Source of the DNA: Chlamydoabsidia padenii
Taxonomy: Eukaryota > Mucoromycota > Mucoromycetes > Mucorales > Cunninghamellaceae
Length of the DNA stretch: 64,000 nt
NCBI GenBank assembly: GCA_025330725.1
Contig: JAIWND010000028.1
Location: forward strand, 181,501-245,500
Direction: 5' to 3'
Every line of letters starts with the position of its first letter. Position 1 is the stretch's first letter. Below are positions 49,888 to 62,351 of this stretch, in pieces. The notes beneath the pieces are model-generated. The model did not search any database. It saw nothing but the letters and a program-made list of their open reading frames with translations, and was not told where the DNA came from. The translations under genes were made by a program, and so were the position numbers.

Positions 49888-51459
49888 ATGTCTCTTCAGG
49901 TGGAAACCACTGGTGGCGAATTACAACAAGAGGATTCTCACTCTTCTTCTTCTTCCAACTTGATTAGCGCACAAGAATTCCAGCAGCGGGTAAAACAAGG
50001 TGAATCTCTCTTCATCTTTGACAACAAGGTATACAAAGTCGACGACTATATCTCACGACATCCTGGAGGTGAATTAGTCCTTCGTCATAGTGTTGGCCGC
50101 GATGTCACGGACGAGATTAGGTGCATGCATCCACCTAGTATATACAACTACACAATGAAGCAATTCTATATCGGTGACTACTTGCCAGCAAAAATAAAAA
50201 CAACTTACAGCTATATGCACCAATCCTTATCACCCAAAACACCGTCGCCTATACAGAAACAGCAACAACCGAACACCGTATGGACTCAGGGGCTCGACCA
50301 AGTGATTGATGATTTATACGCCACTCATGCGGATAAACTCGACAAGGATATTCAATCACACGATATGGTGCAAGTGCGGCTGAAATACCAGGCGTTGGAA
50401 CAAGATATGAAGGATCGTGGATTATTCCAATGCAACCCCTACCGCTATGCCAAGGAATGTTGTCGTTTTGTGGGTCTATTCTATACCGCTATCTGGCTGG
50501 TATTGCGGGGTACACACATTGGCCATTATGTGATTAGCGCGACCTGTCTGGCTGTTCTCTGGCACCAACTGGTCTTCACCGCTCATGATGCTGGGCACAA
50601 TGAAATCACAGGGCGGGTCAAGAACGATCATCTCATTGGACTGGCGATTGCAAATTTTTGTGGTGGACTATCCATAGGCTGGTGGAAAGATAACCATCAT
50701 GTACATCACTTGATGACGAACGACCCTGAACATGATCCGGATATCCAGCATTTACCCTTCTTGGCCGTTAGCACTCGATTCTTCAACCACCAATTCTCAA
50801 GCTACTATGGGCAAGTCCTTGTCTTTGATCGGTTGGCGCGCTTCCTGGTGGCGTACCAACATCGGCTGTATTACCTCATTTTAGCATTCGGACGATTTAA
50901 CTTGCATATCATGTCATTCCGGTACCTGTTGACGTCCAACAAGGTGCGCAACCCACGTCTGGAATGGATCGGCATCTTTATATTTTTTACTTGGTATGGT
51001 GCGCTCCTGGCTCAACTTCCTACGGTGTCTATTCGGGTGATGTATGTCATGGTATCGTATGCGCTCACCTTTCCCTTACATGTGCAGATCACCTTGTCCC
51101 ATTTTGGCATGTCGACCGAACCCATGGCAGGCGAAATCTTTCCAGTCAGGCAGATACGGACTACAATGGATGTGGAATGCCCGGATTGGCTTGATTGGTT
51201 TTACGGCGGGTTGCAATATCAAACAGTGCATCATCTCTTTCCACGTTTACCTCGACATTACTACTCAAAGGCGGTGCCTTTGATCCGACAGTTTTGCCAG
51301 GATGCGGGTTTGCATTATTATCTTTATGGTTTTGTGGCTGGCAATGGGGTGGTCTTGGGTGGATTGAAAGCGGTAGCTGATCAGCTGCGATTGTTGAAAA
51401 CTGTGGCTGATCATAATGCAAACTCTTTGGTGCTGGTCCATGATAAGAAACAAGTTTAA
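49888..51459 (+). CDS. Cytochrome b5-fused delta-8 sphingolipid desaturase-type front-end desaturase
   Basis: Single exon, 523 residues. The N-terminal cytochrome b5 domain carries the heme motif YISRHPGGELVLRHSVGRD. The desaturase part has the three histidine boxes: HDAGH, HHVHH and QTVHH, the last with Gln in place of the first His, as in front-end desaturases. Several membrane spans lie between. NHHVHHLMTNDPEHDPDIQH is closer to fungal delta-8 sphingolipid desaturases than to mucoralean delta-6 acyl desaturases, which carry HNTHH and HGEDPDIDTHP-type sequence; I recall these families rather than align them. The enzyme would introduce a double bond into the long-chain base of ceramides in the ER, on the way to glucosylceramide. 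Delta-6 activity is the alternative. Confidence 0.9.
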   Translation: MSLQVETTGGELQQEDSHSSSSSNLISAQEFQQRVKQGESLFIFDNKVYKVDDYISRHPGGELVLRHSVGRDVTDEIRCMHPPSIYNYTMKQFYIGDYLPAKIKTTYSYMHQSLSPKTPSPIQKQQQPNTVWTQGLDQVIDDLYATHADKLDKDIQSHDMVQVRLKYQALEQDMKDRGLFQCNPYRYAKECCRFVGLFYTAIWLVLRGTHIGHYVISATCLAVLWHQLVFTAHDAGHNEITGRVKNDHLIGLAIANFCGGLSIGWWKDNHHVHHLMTNDPEHDPDIQHLPFLAVSTRFFNHQFSSYYGQVLVFDRLARFLVAYQHRLYYLILAFGRFNLHIMSFRYLLTSNKVRNPRLEWIGIFIFFTWYGALLAQLPTVSIRVMYVMVSYALTFPLHVQITLSHFGMSTEPMAGEIFPVRQIRTTMDVECPDWLDWFYGGLQYQTVHHLFPRLPRHYYSKAVPLIRQFCQDAGLHYYLYGFVAGNGVVLGGLKAVADQLRLLKTVADHNANSLVLVHDKKQV

Positions 51460-51746
51460 TTGTAGATAGTTAGAATAGTAGATTAGAACATAGTTTATAC
51501 ACATATTATATTCGGAAATAAAATAAAAAATGGTTAACACTTTATTTGGACATTTGTTTCAATGGTTATAATAGGTATGATTTTATTGTGTGCATGATGC
51601 AGTATTAGACAAGTAAAAGGTAAAAAGTTGTGGATGTGTTATGTATACAGATAATAAGTGTGGGGTTGATGATATTAAGCTACAGGGAGTAGGGATAAGA
51701 TGATTGGAGTGAAGGTGGGGGAGGGGGGCAGTTAGAGCGCGCCAAA

Positions 51747-54564
51747 TTAGATCATTCCAAATCCTTCAGAATTACTAATGCTTGTCATGAGTCGTTCCCG
51801 GAGTTTTTCCTTGCTACCATATTCACAAAGCAACAATACATTATAACAGGTATGAGAGGTTGGAAGTCTAATAATATCAAGAGAGAGAGAGAGAGAGAGT
51901 CAGTGATGGATGATCAAACCTGTCTTTTTCCCTTTTTCCTTCTTTCTTACCTGTCCGAGTCACCACCATTCTTTGCAATGACAAATTGTAGTTTGCTTAA
52001 ACCACCGATTGGTGCCTATTTCCAAATCCAGTTAATATATTGCATTGATAATCCATTCCATTTACCCTATCTGATCCAGTCGCAAAGAAGAGCAGTTTTT
52101 TCCGTTCTTCATAAGTAAAATCATGCACGATTTCCCAAAAATACCTAAAAGGAAAAAGTTTGGTTTGAATTCTTCCTCTTTTTTTTTTTTTTTTTTTTGG
52201 TCCTTACTTGATCACTGTTGACTTTTCATTCCATCCGCCATCATAAACAGTCGACTTTTCCAAAGCATAAAAGTCCAAATCAGAGCTACCACAAATCAAT
52301 TGTTCGATTTCTTCGGGCCTAAAGATCTACATACGTACCATCATCAAATAAAGAGTTAGTATAATGCAAGAAAGAGTGAGTAAAGTGTCCATATACTTTT
52401 TTTTTTTTTACCTTGATTGCACAATCTTGACAGATCAAATTGAATCCCATTTGGAAGGCCGCAAATTGTTTTTCGACAACTTTATTCAAAAGAAAGTCCA
52501 CATACAAGTTGACGAATTCTAAATGAGCAAACCATAACATAAGTAGAGTAAGTAAACTATCTTTCTATATTACTTGATTACCTTTTCGATTATCCTTCGT
52601 GACCAGTATAGATCCACCATTGGGTTTGAGATCGACTGTTTTCATATGCCCAAATGATTCGACGTCCACCTGAAAGTAGTGATCAAATTCTTCATCCGAG
52701 GAGAATACTTGTTTTGAGTGTTGATCCATCAACAATAATCGTTCCAAACCTTGACCCAGGCTCTGTTTATATATAAAAAGAGATTAGTCAGGGGTTGTAC
52801 TTTCCTTCAATAAGACTTACCGGATCAAGTTGTTTTAAATCAGATACATCAACAGGGACGTTCATCAGTTTCTTGTATAACGCCAAAGGAAAGTGAAGAT
52901 CCAAAGTGACACTGTTATAGACCGCCAAACCAATTAGTAGGCCCAATAATTTGTATTCCCGGATAGTCATCCTATCTTCACCCTTATTGTCATCGAGAAT
53001 CAAGTGAGAGTTAAACCAGCAAAGCCGACTTTCATCATTAAAAGTAAACATGCCGTATTTTGAGTCAAACAATTCCCGGATCATCAGCTGGAAGAATTCC
53101 TTTTGTACACCGCCTTCATCCACCCCTTCTTCGCCGACAAATTGAATCCGTAGTTGCTTCTTGAGATCTTGTATCGACTTTTCTTCGAGTTGTTGTAAAG
53201 TGTCTTGGATGATATGATCACGCCGGATTTCCAGGACCAAATAAGGACTGTTGACACCTTGGAATAACGCGCGGAAGAAGGCATCTTGTAGTTCATGTCG
53301 CATTTGATACACACTTTCGATCTTGAGTATATCCGCCTTTACAACTGGGTTCAATACAAAGGGATAGTCGCAAAATGAGAATCTAAGATAAAGAAGGTGT
53401 TAATATTTCGGGTGGTCCATCCATCCATCCTAGTTTCATCATTTACCCTTTATGATCCTTAAAGTTAGGAAAGTCTTCCTTGATTTCCAAATGATCATTG
53501 ACAGCTTCATTATAGAATTCAGTATAAGGCACCAAATGATACTTTTCATTCATTCGATCTATATAATAATGACTGTTAGTTATATGACATACAATATGTG
53601 ATATACTTACAAAGTATAGCCAAACATTTTGTCGCTTGTGCTACGACTGGATCTGAATTTGTACCGGATGATGATGATGATGATGGTGATGGTGATGAGT
53701 TGGATACTGGTGTTGTTCGTATGATTAGTCGTACCCTTACCATATGATGGAATATGGATAAAAGATTGTTGAATATGGCAAGTGATGTTGTTTGGTCATG
53801 TTGAGAGGGTTCCACCAGATAGTCGACTAGTTTATCTTGTAAAGGGATATCTATATTGGCAATGAATTCACATAGTTCAGTCAGTAGGTTATTAGGGTAT
53901 AAGACATCAATGTAAACAGGGCACTAGTAAAAATGAATAATACCATTTAGTTAGTATATATAATATTAAATTTATTGTTATTATTGCTTACCTGGAATAG
54001 AATGACAATAGCATTCAAGCGTATCAAGTCGAGTGGATCGTCTTTGTTCAATACACACTTTTGGATGAGTTTGCGTACTTGATCTGTCACACGTTTAAAT
54101 AAAAAAGGAGGGCACTGTTTATAATAATAATAATTAAAAAAAGTAAGTTGGTATTATTCAATTTCATATTCAAAGGGTATTTACCTCTGACTTTATCAGT
54201 TTAAAGGCCAATTGAGCTTGTAACTTATCAACAGGACAATGATGTGATGGTGTAGTATCAGGTATCTATAACAAATTAACTTGGTCTTTAGTCCTCTATC
54301 TTCTTCTTCTTCTTCTTCTTCTTCTTCTTTACCTTTGGGAAGCTGTAACCAAGGGCATGCATATCCCCAAAAACAGTCATGAGAATATTCGTTAACGGAG
54401 TCCAGTTGTTTGTAGTTTCACATTCTTGTCGTAAAGTCTGGATTTCATTCAAACCAACACCGTCTACTAATAACAAACAAACAAGTAAAACAGTATTAGA
54501 ATATGTGTTTTACCTTTTTAATTTTATTCTATATCAATATCGTCTTCTTACCTGAGCCAATCAT
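51747..54564 (-). CDS. HECT-type E3 ubiquitin ligase
   Basis: Thirteen exons (first 54564-54552, last 51867-51747) join in phase to 669 residues. The C-terminal HECT domain begins after [16 protein letters not shown] and contains [36 protein letters not shown] and [14 protein letters not shown], and ends with the catalytic cysteine in [10 protein letters not shown] (about residue 637), which takes ubiquitin from an E2 as a thioester. The N-terminal half is helical with a Ser-rich insert and no WW, C2, RCC1 or ankyrin repeats, so it belongs with small HECT enzymes (UBE3A, HECTD2 or Hul4 relatives) rather than Rsp5. Exon 1 codes for only four residues and a split codon. It is divergent from the WD40 gene, with about 260 bases between the starts. 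Confidence 0.94.
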
Positions 54565-54824
54565 TAGATTAGAGAGGGAACGGGTTTGTTAAAAAGTAGA
54601 AGAAGAAGAAGAGAAAAAATTAAACAGATAGATAGAAAAAGGAAAAAGTTTGTTTGAGGAGCGGGTTTTCAAAACTTGCATTGGGCCATTGACCCCATTA
54701 TTTGTATTTTCGTTTCTCGTTTCAATCTCTCATAATATTCCTTTTTATCTCGTCTTACCTCTTGTCCATTTTTATTTCTCTTCTTATTCCTCTTGTTTTG
54801 TTGCTTGCATTCCATTATAAAGCC

Positions 54825-57456
54825 ATGGCAAATTCGGAACAAGGCCTACTCCAACATATCAAGCATAAAGCGCCACCACCTCCACCACCAACTACGACAG
54901 CCACATTACATAAAACCTTTATGTCTAATAGCTTTATGGAAAATCACCAACAACAACAACAACATTTGACTTCAAGTAAGTGGAATACTTACCCTATTAT
55001 TAACTCACCTTTCTCTCTCTCTCTCTCTTTTTTTTTTTTTTTTTTTTTTCTTTTGTAGGACTTGACCACATGAGTCTTCAACCACCTCAACAACAAGCCT
55101 TCTCATTCCATCCTTTAACTGAACAAATACAACGACGCACAAATATACTCGACCAATCAGTATCCTCAGTACTTGTATATGATGACCAAAGTGACTCTGA
55201 CATACCTCAACGTATCAACAACAAAGACGACTCACCACGGACGCCAGAACAACACAGTAAAAGGTATACAGTAAAAACTAAAAAAGGGGAAGAAATAGCT
55301 GACCTTTTTATAATTGGTGGGTATAGAAAAAACTCTATGGACTTGTTGTCACGAATGGGTCTTCGACGGTTCCAAGCAATGGCAATGACAAGCAATAAAA
55401 CAACAGATACCCTACAAGATACGGATGATGAGGAAAGCTCACCTGATGATGATGATGATGATGATAATCAAGAATACCCACCCAGTCGACCCACTAGCAA
55501 TCATAGTCATCGGAAAAGTATGGAGTCTACTCGATCCTTCATCTTTGGCTCTAACCCTCTTCCTCCTCATGGTGAACGCTATATCAAGGTAAAGGGATGG
55601 ATACCCATGAATCAAATATTTTAATTATCTTTATATATATATAGATTAAATCAAAAGCCAAGACTCATCATAAAGCACTCTCCAAATTGGTCTTGGCTCA
55701 AACTCTAACATCGACACCCTCTTCTCCATCTAATCGACCTTCCATTTGGGCTATGAAATTCAGTAAGGATGGCAAATTCCTCGCAGCAGGTGGACAAGAA
55801 TGTATTCTTCGTGTGTGGGAAATTCTCTCGGCAGGTCATCAACACATCTCGGGTGGCAACATGGATACTATCAAAGTCTTTCATCAGACTCCTATTCAAG
55901 AATATCGTGGACATAAGGCTGATATTTTGGATATCAGTTGGTCAAAGGTAATGCATGAAAAAGGCGGGATTTGAAAAATGACATGACTAACCTCTCTCTC
56001 TCTCTCTCTTCTTCTTCTTTAGAACAACTTTTTATTATCAAGCTCCATGGATAAAACTGTCAGGTAATAACCACTACTATGAATGTAACTTAAAATGATA
56101 TCAATAATGACTTTACTAACACTACATATATAGATTATGGCATGTCTCCAATTCCCAATGTCTGTGTGTATTTGCTCACCTTGATTTTGTTACTGGTATC
56201 AAATTCCATCCACAGGTAAACCGTATTTACTTATATCCATGAATACTTACCTCTGTTATAGGACGATCGTTTCTTTTTATCCGGATCATTGGACAGTAAA
56301 ATACGATTATGGAGCATTACAGATAAAAAGGTGGCTTTTTGGAACCAAGTACCGAACGAAAACCTGATAACGGCGGTCGGATTTACACTGGATGGTCGAA
56401 CAGCCTGTGTTGGATCTTATACTGGCCAAGTCTACTTTTATGAAACTCAAGGTTTGAAATACAATACTCAACTCCATATCAAAAAACGAGGTGCCAAAAG
56501 GGGAAAGAAGATCACGGGGTTGGAAGCCATGCCAAATATGCCTCCTGGTGAAGAAAAACTGCTGGTCACTAGTAATGACTCTCGTATTAGGATGATTAAT
56601 ATGAAGGACAAAAGTTTGATTTACAAGTATAAAGGATTGGATAATTCGACAATGCAAATCAAGGCCTCATTCAAGTAAGTTGTCGTAACTGCAGTAGCAT
56701 CCTATTAACTTTCTCTATGCATATAGTGATGATGGACGATATATTATATGTGGATCTGAAGATTGTAATGTTTACCTATGGCCAACAGGACAGACCAGCT
56801 TCTCGACCCACCGACCCACTTACTCTACTGAATCCATCTATAACGAGGATGGATCCATCAACACCACACGGCAATATTACTCCAATCAAGACTTTTATCC
56901 ACCTTATCAACAGCAACAAAAAGGCATCACAGCGTGGTTAAGACAACCAAAGGATAAATCATACCATCATCATGAATACTTTGAAGGACATAAAAGTACC
57001 ATCACCAATGCTATCTTTGCTCCTCATCAAACACGTCAAGAGCTCGCGTGTACCGGAGATGACATTATTTTGAATTATACACCAATACCTTCCACACCAC
57101 ATCAACAGTTTGACCATCAATCCGATAGCGATGAAGATATTTACCATGACAGTGATGATCGATACTTTGACGACCGACAACAACATAATAGGGAACACTA
57201 TAATTACCCCGACAGTCAAATCATTGTCACTTCGGACGTGCATGGCTGTATTCAAATCTGGCGAACGGATTCCGGTGTCTATGACTCGATCAATTCAAAA
57301 CCTTCCTCTCGACACAGTATGGATTTGTCTTTTTTGTCCACCTCGACACTCTCGGATGCTTCAAAAATCACTGGTACACCTTCACCTATGGCTACTGGGA
57401 AATCTTCAACTCAAAATAGGGTCTTCACACTGTTTACTGGTCGCTCCAATAAATGA
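54825..57456 (+). CDS. WD40-repeat protein, WDR44/Dgr2 family
   Basis: Seven exons (54825-54975, 55059-55588, 55645-55947, 56023-56063, 56134-56215, 56262-56674, 56727-57456) give 749 residues. The N-terminal about 230 residues are disordered (Pro run, poly-Gln, poly-Asp). The propeller starts with the family hallmark SIWAMKFSKDGKFLAAGGQE, then SMDKTVRLWHV, HLDFVTGIKFHP, SGSLDSKIRLWSI and CGSEDCNVYLWP. This combination matches WDR44 (a Rab11 binder) and the yeast Dgr2/YMR102C pair. The last blade contains a His/Asp/Tyr-rich insert and a Ser/Thr-rich tail. An exact GCGGGATTTGAA motif sits in intron 3. It probably acts in endosome or membrane traffic. Confidence 0.9.
55964..55975 (+). promoter_or_regulatory. 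GCGGGATTTGAA motif (exact copy) inside an intron
   Basis: Lies in intron 3 of the WD40 gene, 16 bases after its donor, so the motif is not confined to promoters. Confidence 0.4.
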
Positions 57457-57655
57457 TGAAACACCCAATGGACCCAATTCCCCCTTTATTATTATTATAT
57501 ATACTGTAGAATACTTTTAGTTATATGTTTACTAATGTAATGTTTAAATAAAATAAACCAATCCAATAAAAATATCCTGTTTTTATACATAGGCTTGACT
57601 TACATACTGTTTGTCACACATCGAGACAAGTGTGCTTCAGTACCTTTTTTTAATG

Positions 57656-57667
57656 TTCAAATCCCGC
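57656..57667 (-). promoter_or_regulatory. GCGGGATTTGAA motif (exact copy, reverse orientation)
   Basis: First of two copies 30 bases apart in a region where two genes converge; not next to any start codon. Confidence 0.4.
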
Positions 57668-57685
57668 CATCATGCAGAAAAACAA

Positions 57686-57697
57686 TTCAAATCCCGC
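57686..57697 (-). promoter_or_regulatory. GCGGGATTTGAA motif (exact copy, reverse orientation)
   Basis: Second copy of the pair, 132 bases beyond the Hsp70 stop. Confidence 0.4.
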
Positions 57698-57828
57698 TTT
57701 GGTCCACAGACAATTAGTAACAACATATTATTTATTAGTTTGGTTGGTAAAAAGGGTATTTATACAAATACATTTATCTAAAATGATGAGTAAAGAGTTC
57801 TATCTACTAGTTTATGTGAAGGAGGTGT

Positions 57829-60197
<2,369 letters not shown>

Positions 60198-60685
60198 GTT
60201 GTAACTTCTTTTTAATTTGTAGTGAGTATAACGGAAAGAATAGAGGTGAGAGAGAAAGAGGGGCCATTTTAAAATGATGACACTCCAAATCCCGCTCAAT
60301 AATGATTGGTCGAAATTATCCCTCCTGGAAAGTTGGAGAATGGGATAGAAGCTTCCACATCCTGTCAGCACCAACTCGTTTATGTAATACACTTTGTGTA
60401 GGTCTTTCCAGTAAGGGCGACCATTTATGGATGTACATTGACCTTTTACCTTTGGTAATGTTGGGATCTTTGAAATTTGCTTTTTTTTTTTTTGATGTCC
60501 ATTCAAATAAGGGACCGCATTGATCGGGATTTGAATACTATATTATCCCATACCACACAACTAGGATTATCAAGAACTCGGTTCCATTTCCTTCGTTCGA
60601 ACAAAGATATCCTCCTCCCAGCCCATCATTAGGCTATTGGTTTTATTAGTCTCAGCGTGGTGTTTACAGTTGGTCGCTGTGAGAA

Positions 60686-60716
<31 letters not shown>

Positions 60717-60953
60717 CGGGGTTTGAATGTTAACCCCGACTTTTCTTTTTTTGAATTTGCATGAATAACGACAGTAAAGAGTCAAAATACTTTATGAAGC
60801 TTAGGTTATGTACGTAGCTTTATTAATTACATGGATGAAATGAAGGGAAAAGAAAAGAAAGCAAACACCTATCAGCCAAAAGAAGAAAAGAACAAACGGA
60901 ATCGGGCGATCTACGCTCAATGCAGGTATATGGCGGATTTGAGAGGGACATAA
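60198..60953. other. Hsp70 promoter and adjacent intergenic region
   Basis: It holds three motif variants: CCAAATCCCGC at 60285, TCGGGATTTGAA at 60524, and ACGGGGTTTGAATGTTAACCCCG at about 60715, an inverted pair. A poly-A run lies at about 60688-60715. No gene seen. Confidence 0.65.
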
Positions 60954-61112
60954 TTACTTTAGTAAAGGACAGCTTTGTCGTTTGTGGCCATACTTTCCGC
61001 ACCATGCACTAAAAAGGGGAAAGAAGGGTCAGACTACTGTATGTAATAAAAGAGTTGATTTGACTTACCATTGACCGCCTTGAAGATTGATTGGTTTTAC
61101 AATATAAGACAT
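60954..61112 (-). CDS. 32-residue CCHC zinc-knuckle microprotein
   Basis: Two exons (61112-61069, 61008-60954) with GTAAGT and TTTTTAG borders join to a 32-residue protein starting MSYIVKPINLQGG and continuing CAWCGKYGHKRQSC before PLLK and a stop. The Cys-x2-Cys-x4-His-x4-Cys spacing is a perfect zinc knuckle, and the intron splits the first Cys codon, so the motif exists only after splicing. Zinc knuckles bind single-stranded nucleic acid or proteins. The protein could be complete as it stands or be the last two exons of a longer gene; upstream I see a poly-T tract and CTAAC but no AG before the ATG. Too short for ordinary gene finding. Confidence 0.55.
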
Positions 61113-61688
61113 AGTTTTGTTAGTTTTACTTTATGTAAAAAAAAAAAAAAAAAGAAAAGGAATGAACTCAATATGTCTGTTTATATATTTTCTCGATCGG
61201 TGATCGAGGATAACGGAATAAGATTGATTCTTCCTTCATTATTCATGTTTGATCTGCATGTCAAAGAAAGCACAGGTATTTCGGGACATGGAAAGGACTT
61301 TTCTTTTTCTGTGCAAAGATTACAAATATGGCTATTATGGATATAAACTGTTCACGGTAAGATCAACCAAGACGCACTGACACTTATTGTCGGAGTTTTA
61401 CAAACGTCCCATGAGCTCCTGCAAGTTGTGCCTACCTGTCATTTCGGGCAATCAAGGGCCCCCAATGCATTGAACATGCTAAAACATCGTTAACCCACGT
61501 AATATAAAAGAGTGGTCATCAGATGATGATGGATCTATTTAAACAATACAGTTTTTCATACCGAAGTTCATACCGAGAAAAAGTGGAGTTATGAGACTTT
61601 TCTTTTATTACTGTAAATGTGAGTAGTGTGATCATGTTTGGGTATATCCTTTATTATAAAAATAATGGTTCTATCTATTCTATCTATT
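61113..61688. other. Intergenic region
   Basis: Upstream of the microprotein gene and downstream of the small 61.7-62.1 kb gene. Short AT-rich frames only; nothing supported. Confidence 0.6.
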
Positions 61689-62129
61689 CTATTCAAAGTA
61701 TTCCTTGGCACAATGTTGATTCAAATAGTTGGCTATTCTATAAACGACCCCATTCCATTCTTGTTTTAGCATTAGTCGAATCCAATGTATCTGTTGACCT
61801 TGATGTTTATTGTTTACGCCGAGTCGTTCCAAAAACATCTATTTTTTCCATATAAAACATGGACATCCATTAATGTAACAAGTTCTATTGATTCCCTTTT
61901 TTGTACTTACATCATCCCTTAATAGATAAGGTACGCCGCCTGCTACTTCGTATTTCATTTTCATCTGTTCCAAGGTTGAAGTTAAAGACGTTGTGTTCGT
62001 ATCCAGTTGGTATTGACAAGCCAAATTGCCTGTAGCCATCAACATTGTACCACCAATCAAGCCAATCACAAAGGATTGATGAGTCACCCCATCCAGACTT
62101 TCCCTATATCTTTGCCATCGACCATACAT
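61689..62129 (-). CDS. Small single-pass membrane protein, unrecognised
   Basis: Two exons (62129-61911, 61838-61689; GTAAGT donor, AATAG acceptor, phase 0) give 122 residues. The N-terminal RWQRYRESLDGVTHQ is followed by one hydrophobic helix (SFVIGLIGGTMLMATGNLA), then a polar helical part (LEQMKMKYEVAGGVPYLLRD). Exon 2 codes for another helical stretch rich in Gln, Asn and Trp (HWIRLMLKQEWNGVVYRIAN) and ends CAKEYFE. A short basic N-terminus before one helix fits a small mitochondrial or ER membrane protein. If the intron is retained, the protein ends after 96 residues with an unrelated tail. No family recognised. An exact motif copy is 119 bases upstream. Confidence 0.6.
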
Positions 62130-62247
62130 GATTTTAAATAAAGGGGAGGGGGGGGGAAGAGGGGTATAAAAATAAAGTAAATAAAATTTTTTAAACCACA
62201 CAAAATGTGGTCACAGGCAGATCGAATCATCCAAGTTGTCAGTTGAT

Positions 62248-62259
62248 TTCAAATCCCGC
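62248..62259 (-). promoter_or_regulatory. GCGGGATTTGAA motif (exact copy, reverse orientation)
   Basis: TTCAAATCCCGC, 119 bases upstream of the small membrane-protein gene at 62129 and about 93 bases after the stop of the next gene. Confidence 0.5.
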
Positions 62260-62351
62260 ACTATGTCCTTTACCTCCGAGTTTTTTTTTTTTTTTTTTTT
62301 TTTTTTTATTCACCAATAGATATAAAAAATAAAATACCACCCTATATATAA

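Larger units (their letters stand above)
57457..57828. other. Convergent 3' intergenic region
   Basis: Between the WD40 gene and Hsp70, which converge. It contains AATAAA-like signals near 57550 and two exact motif copies 30 bases apart. No gene seen. Confidence 0.7.
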
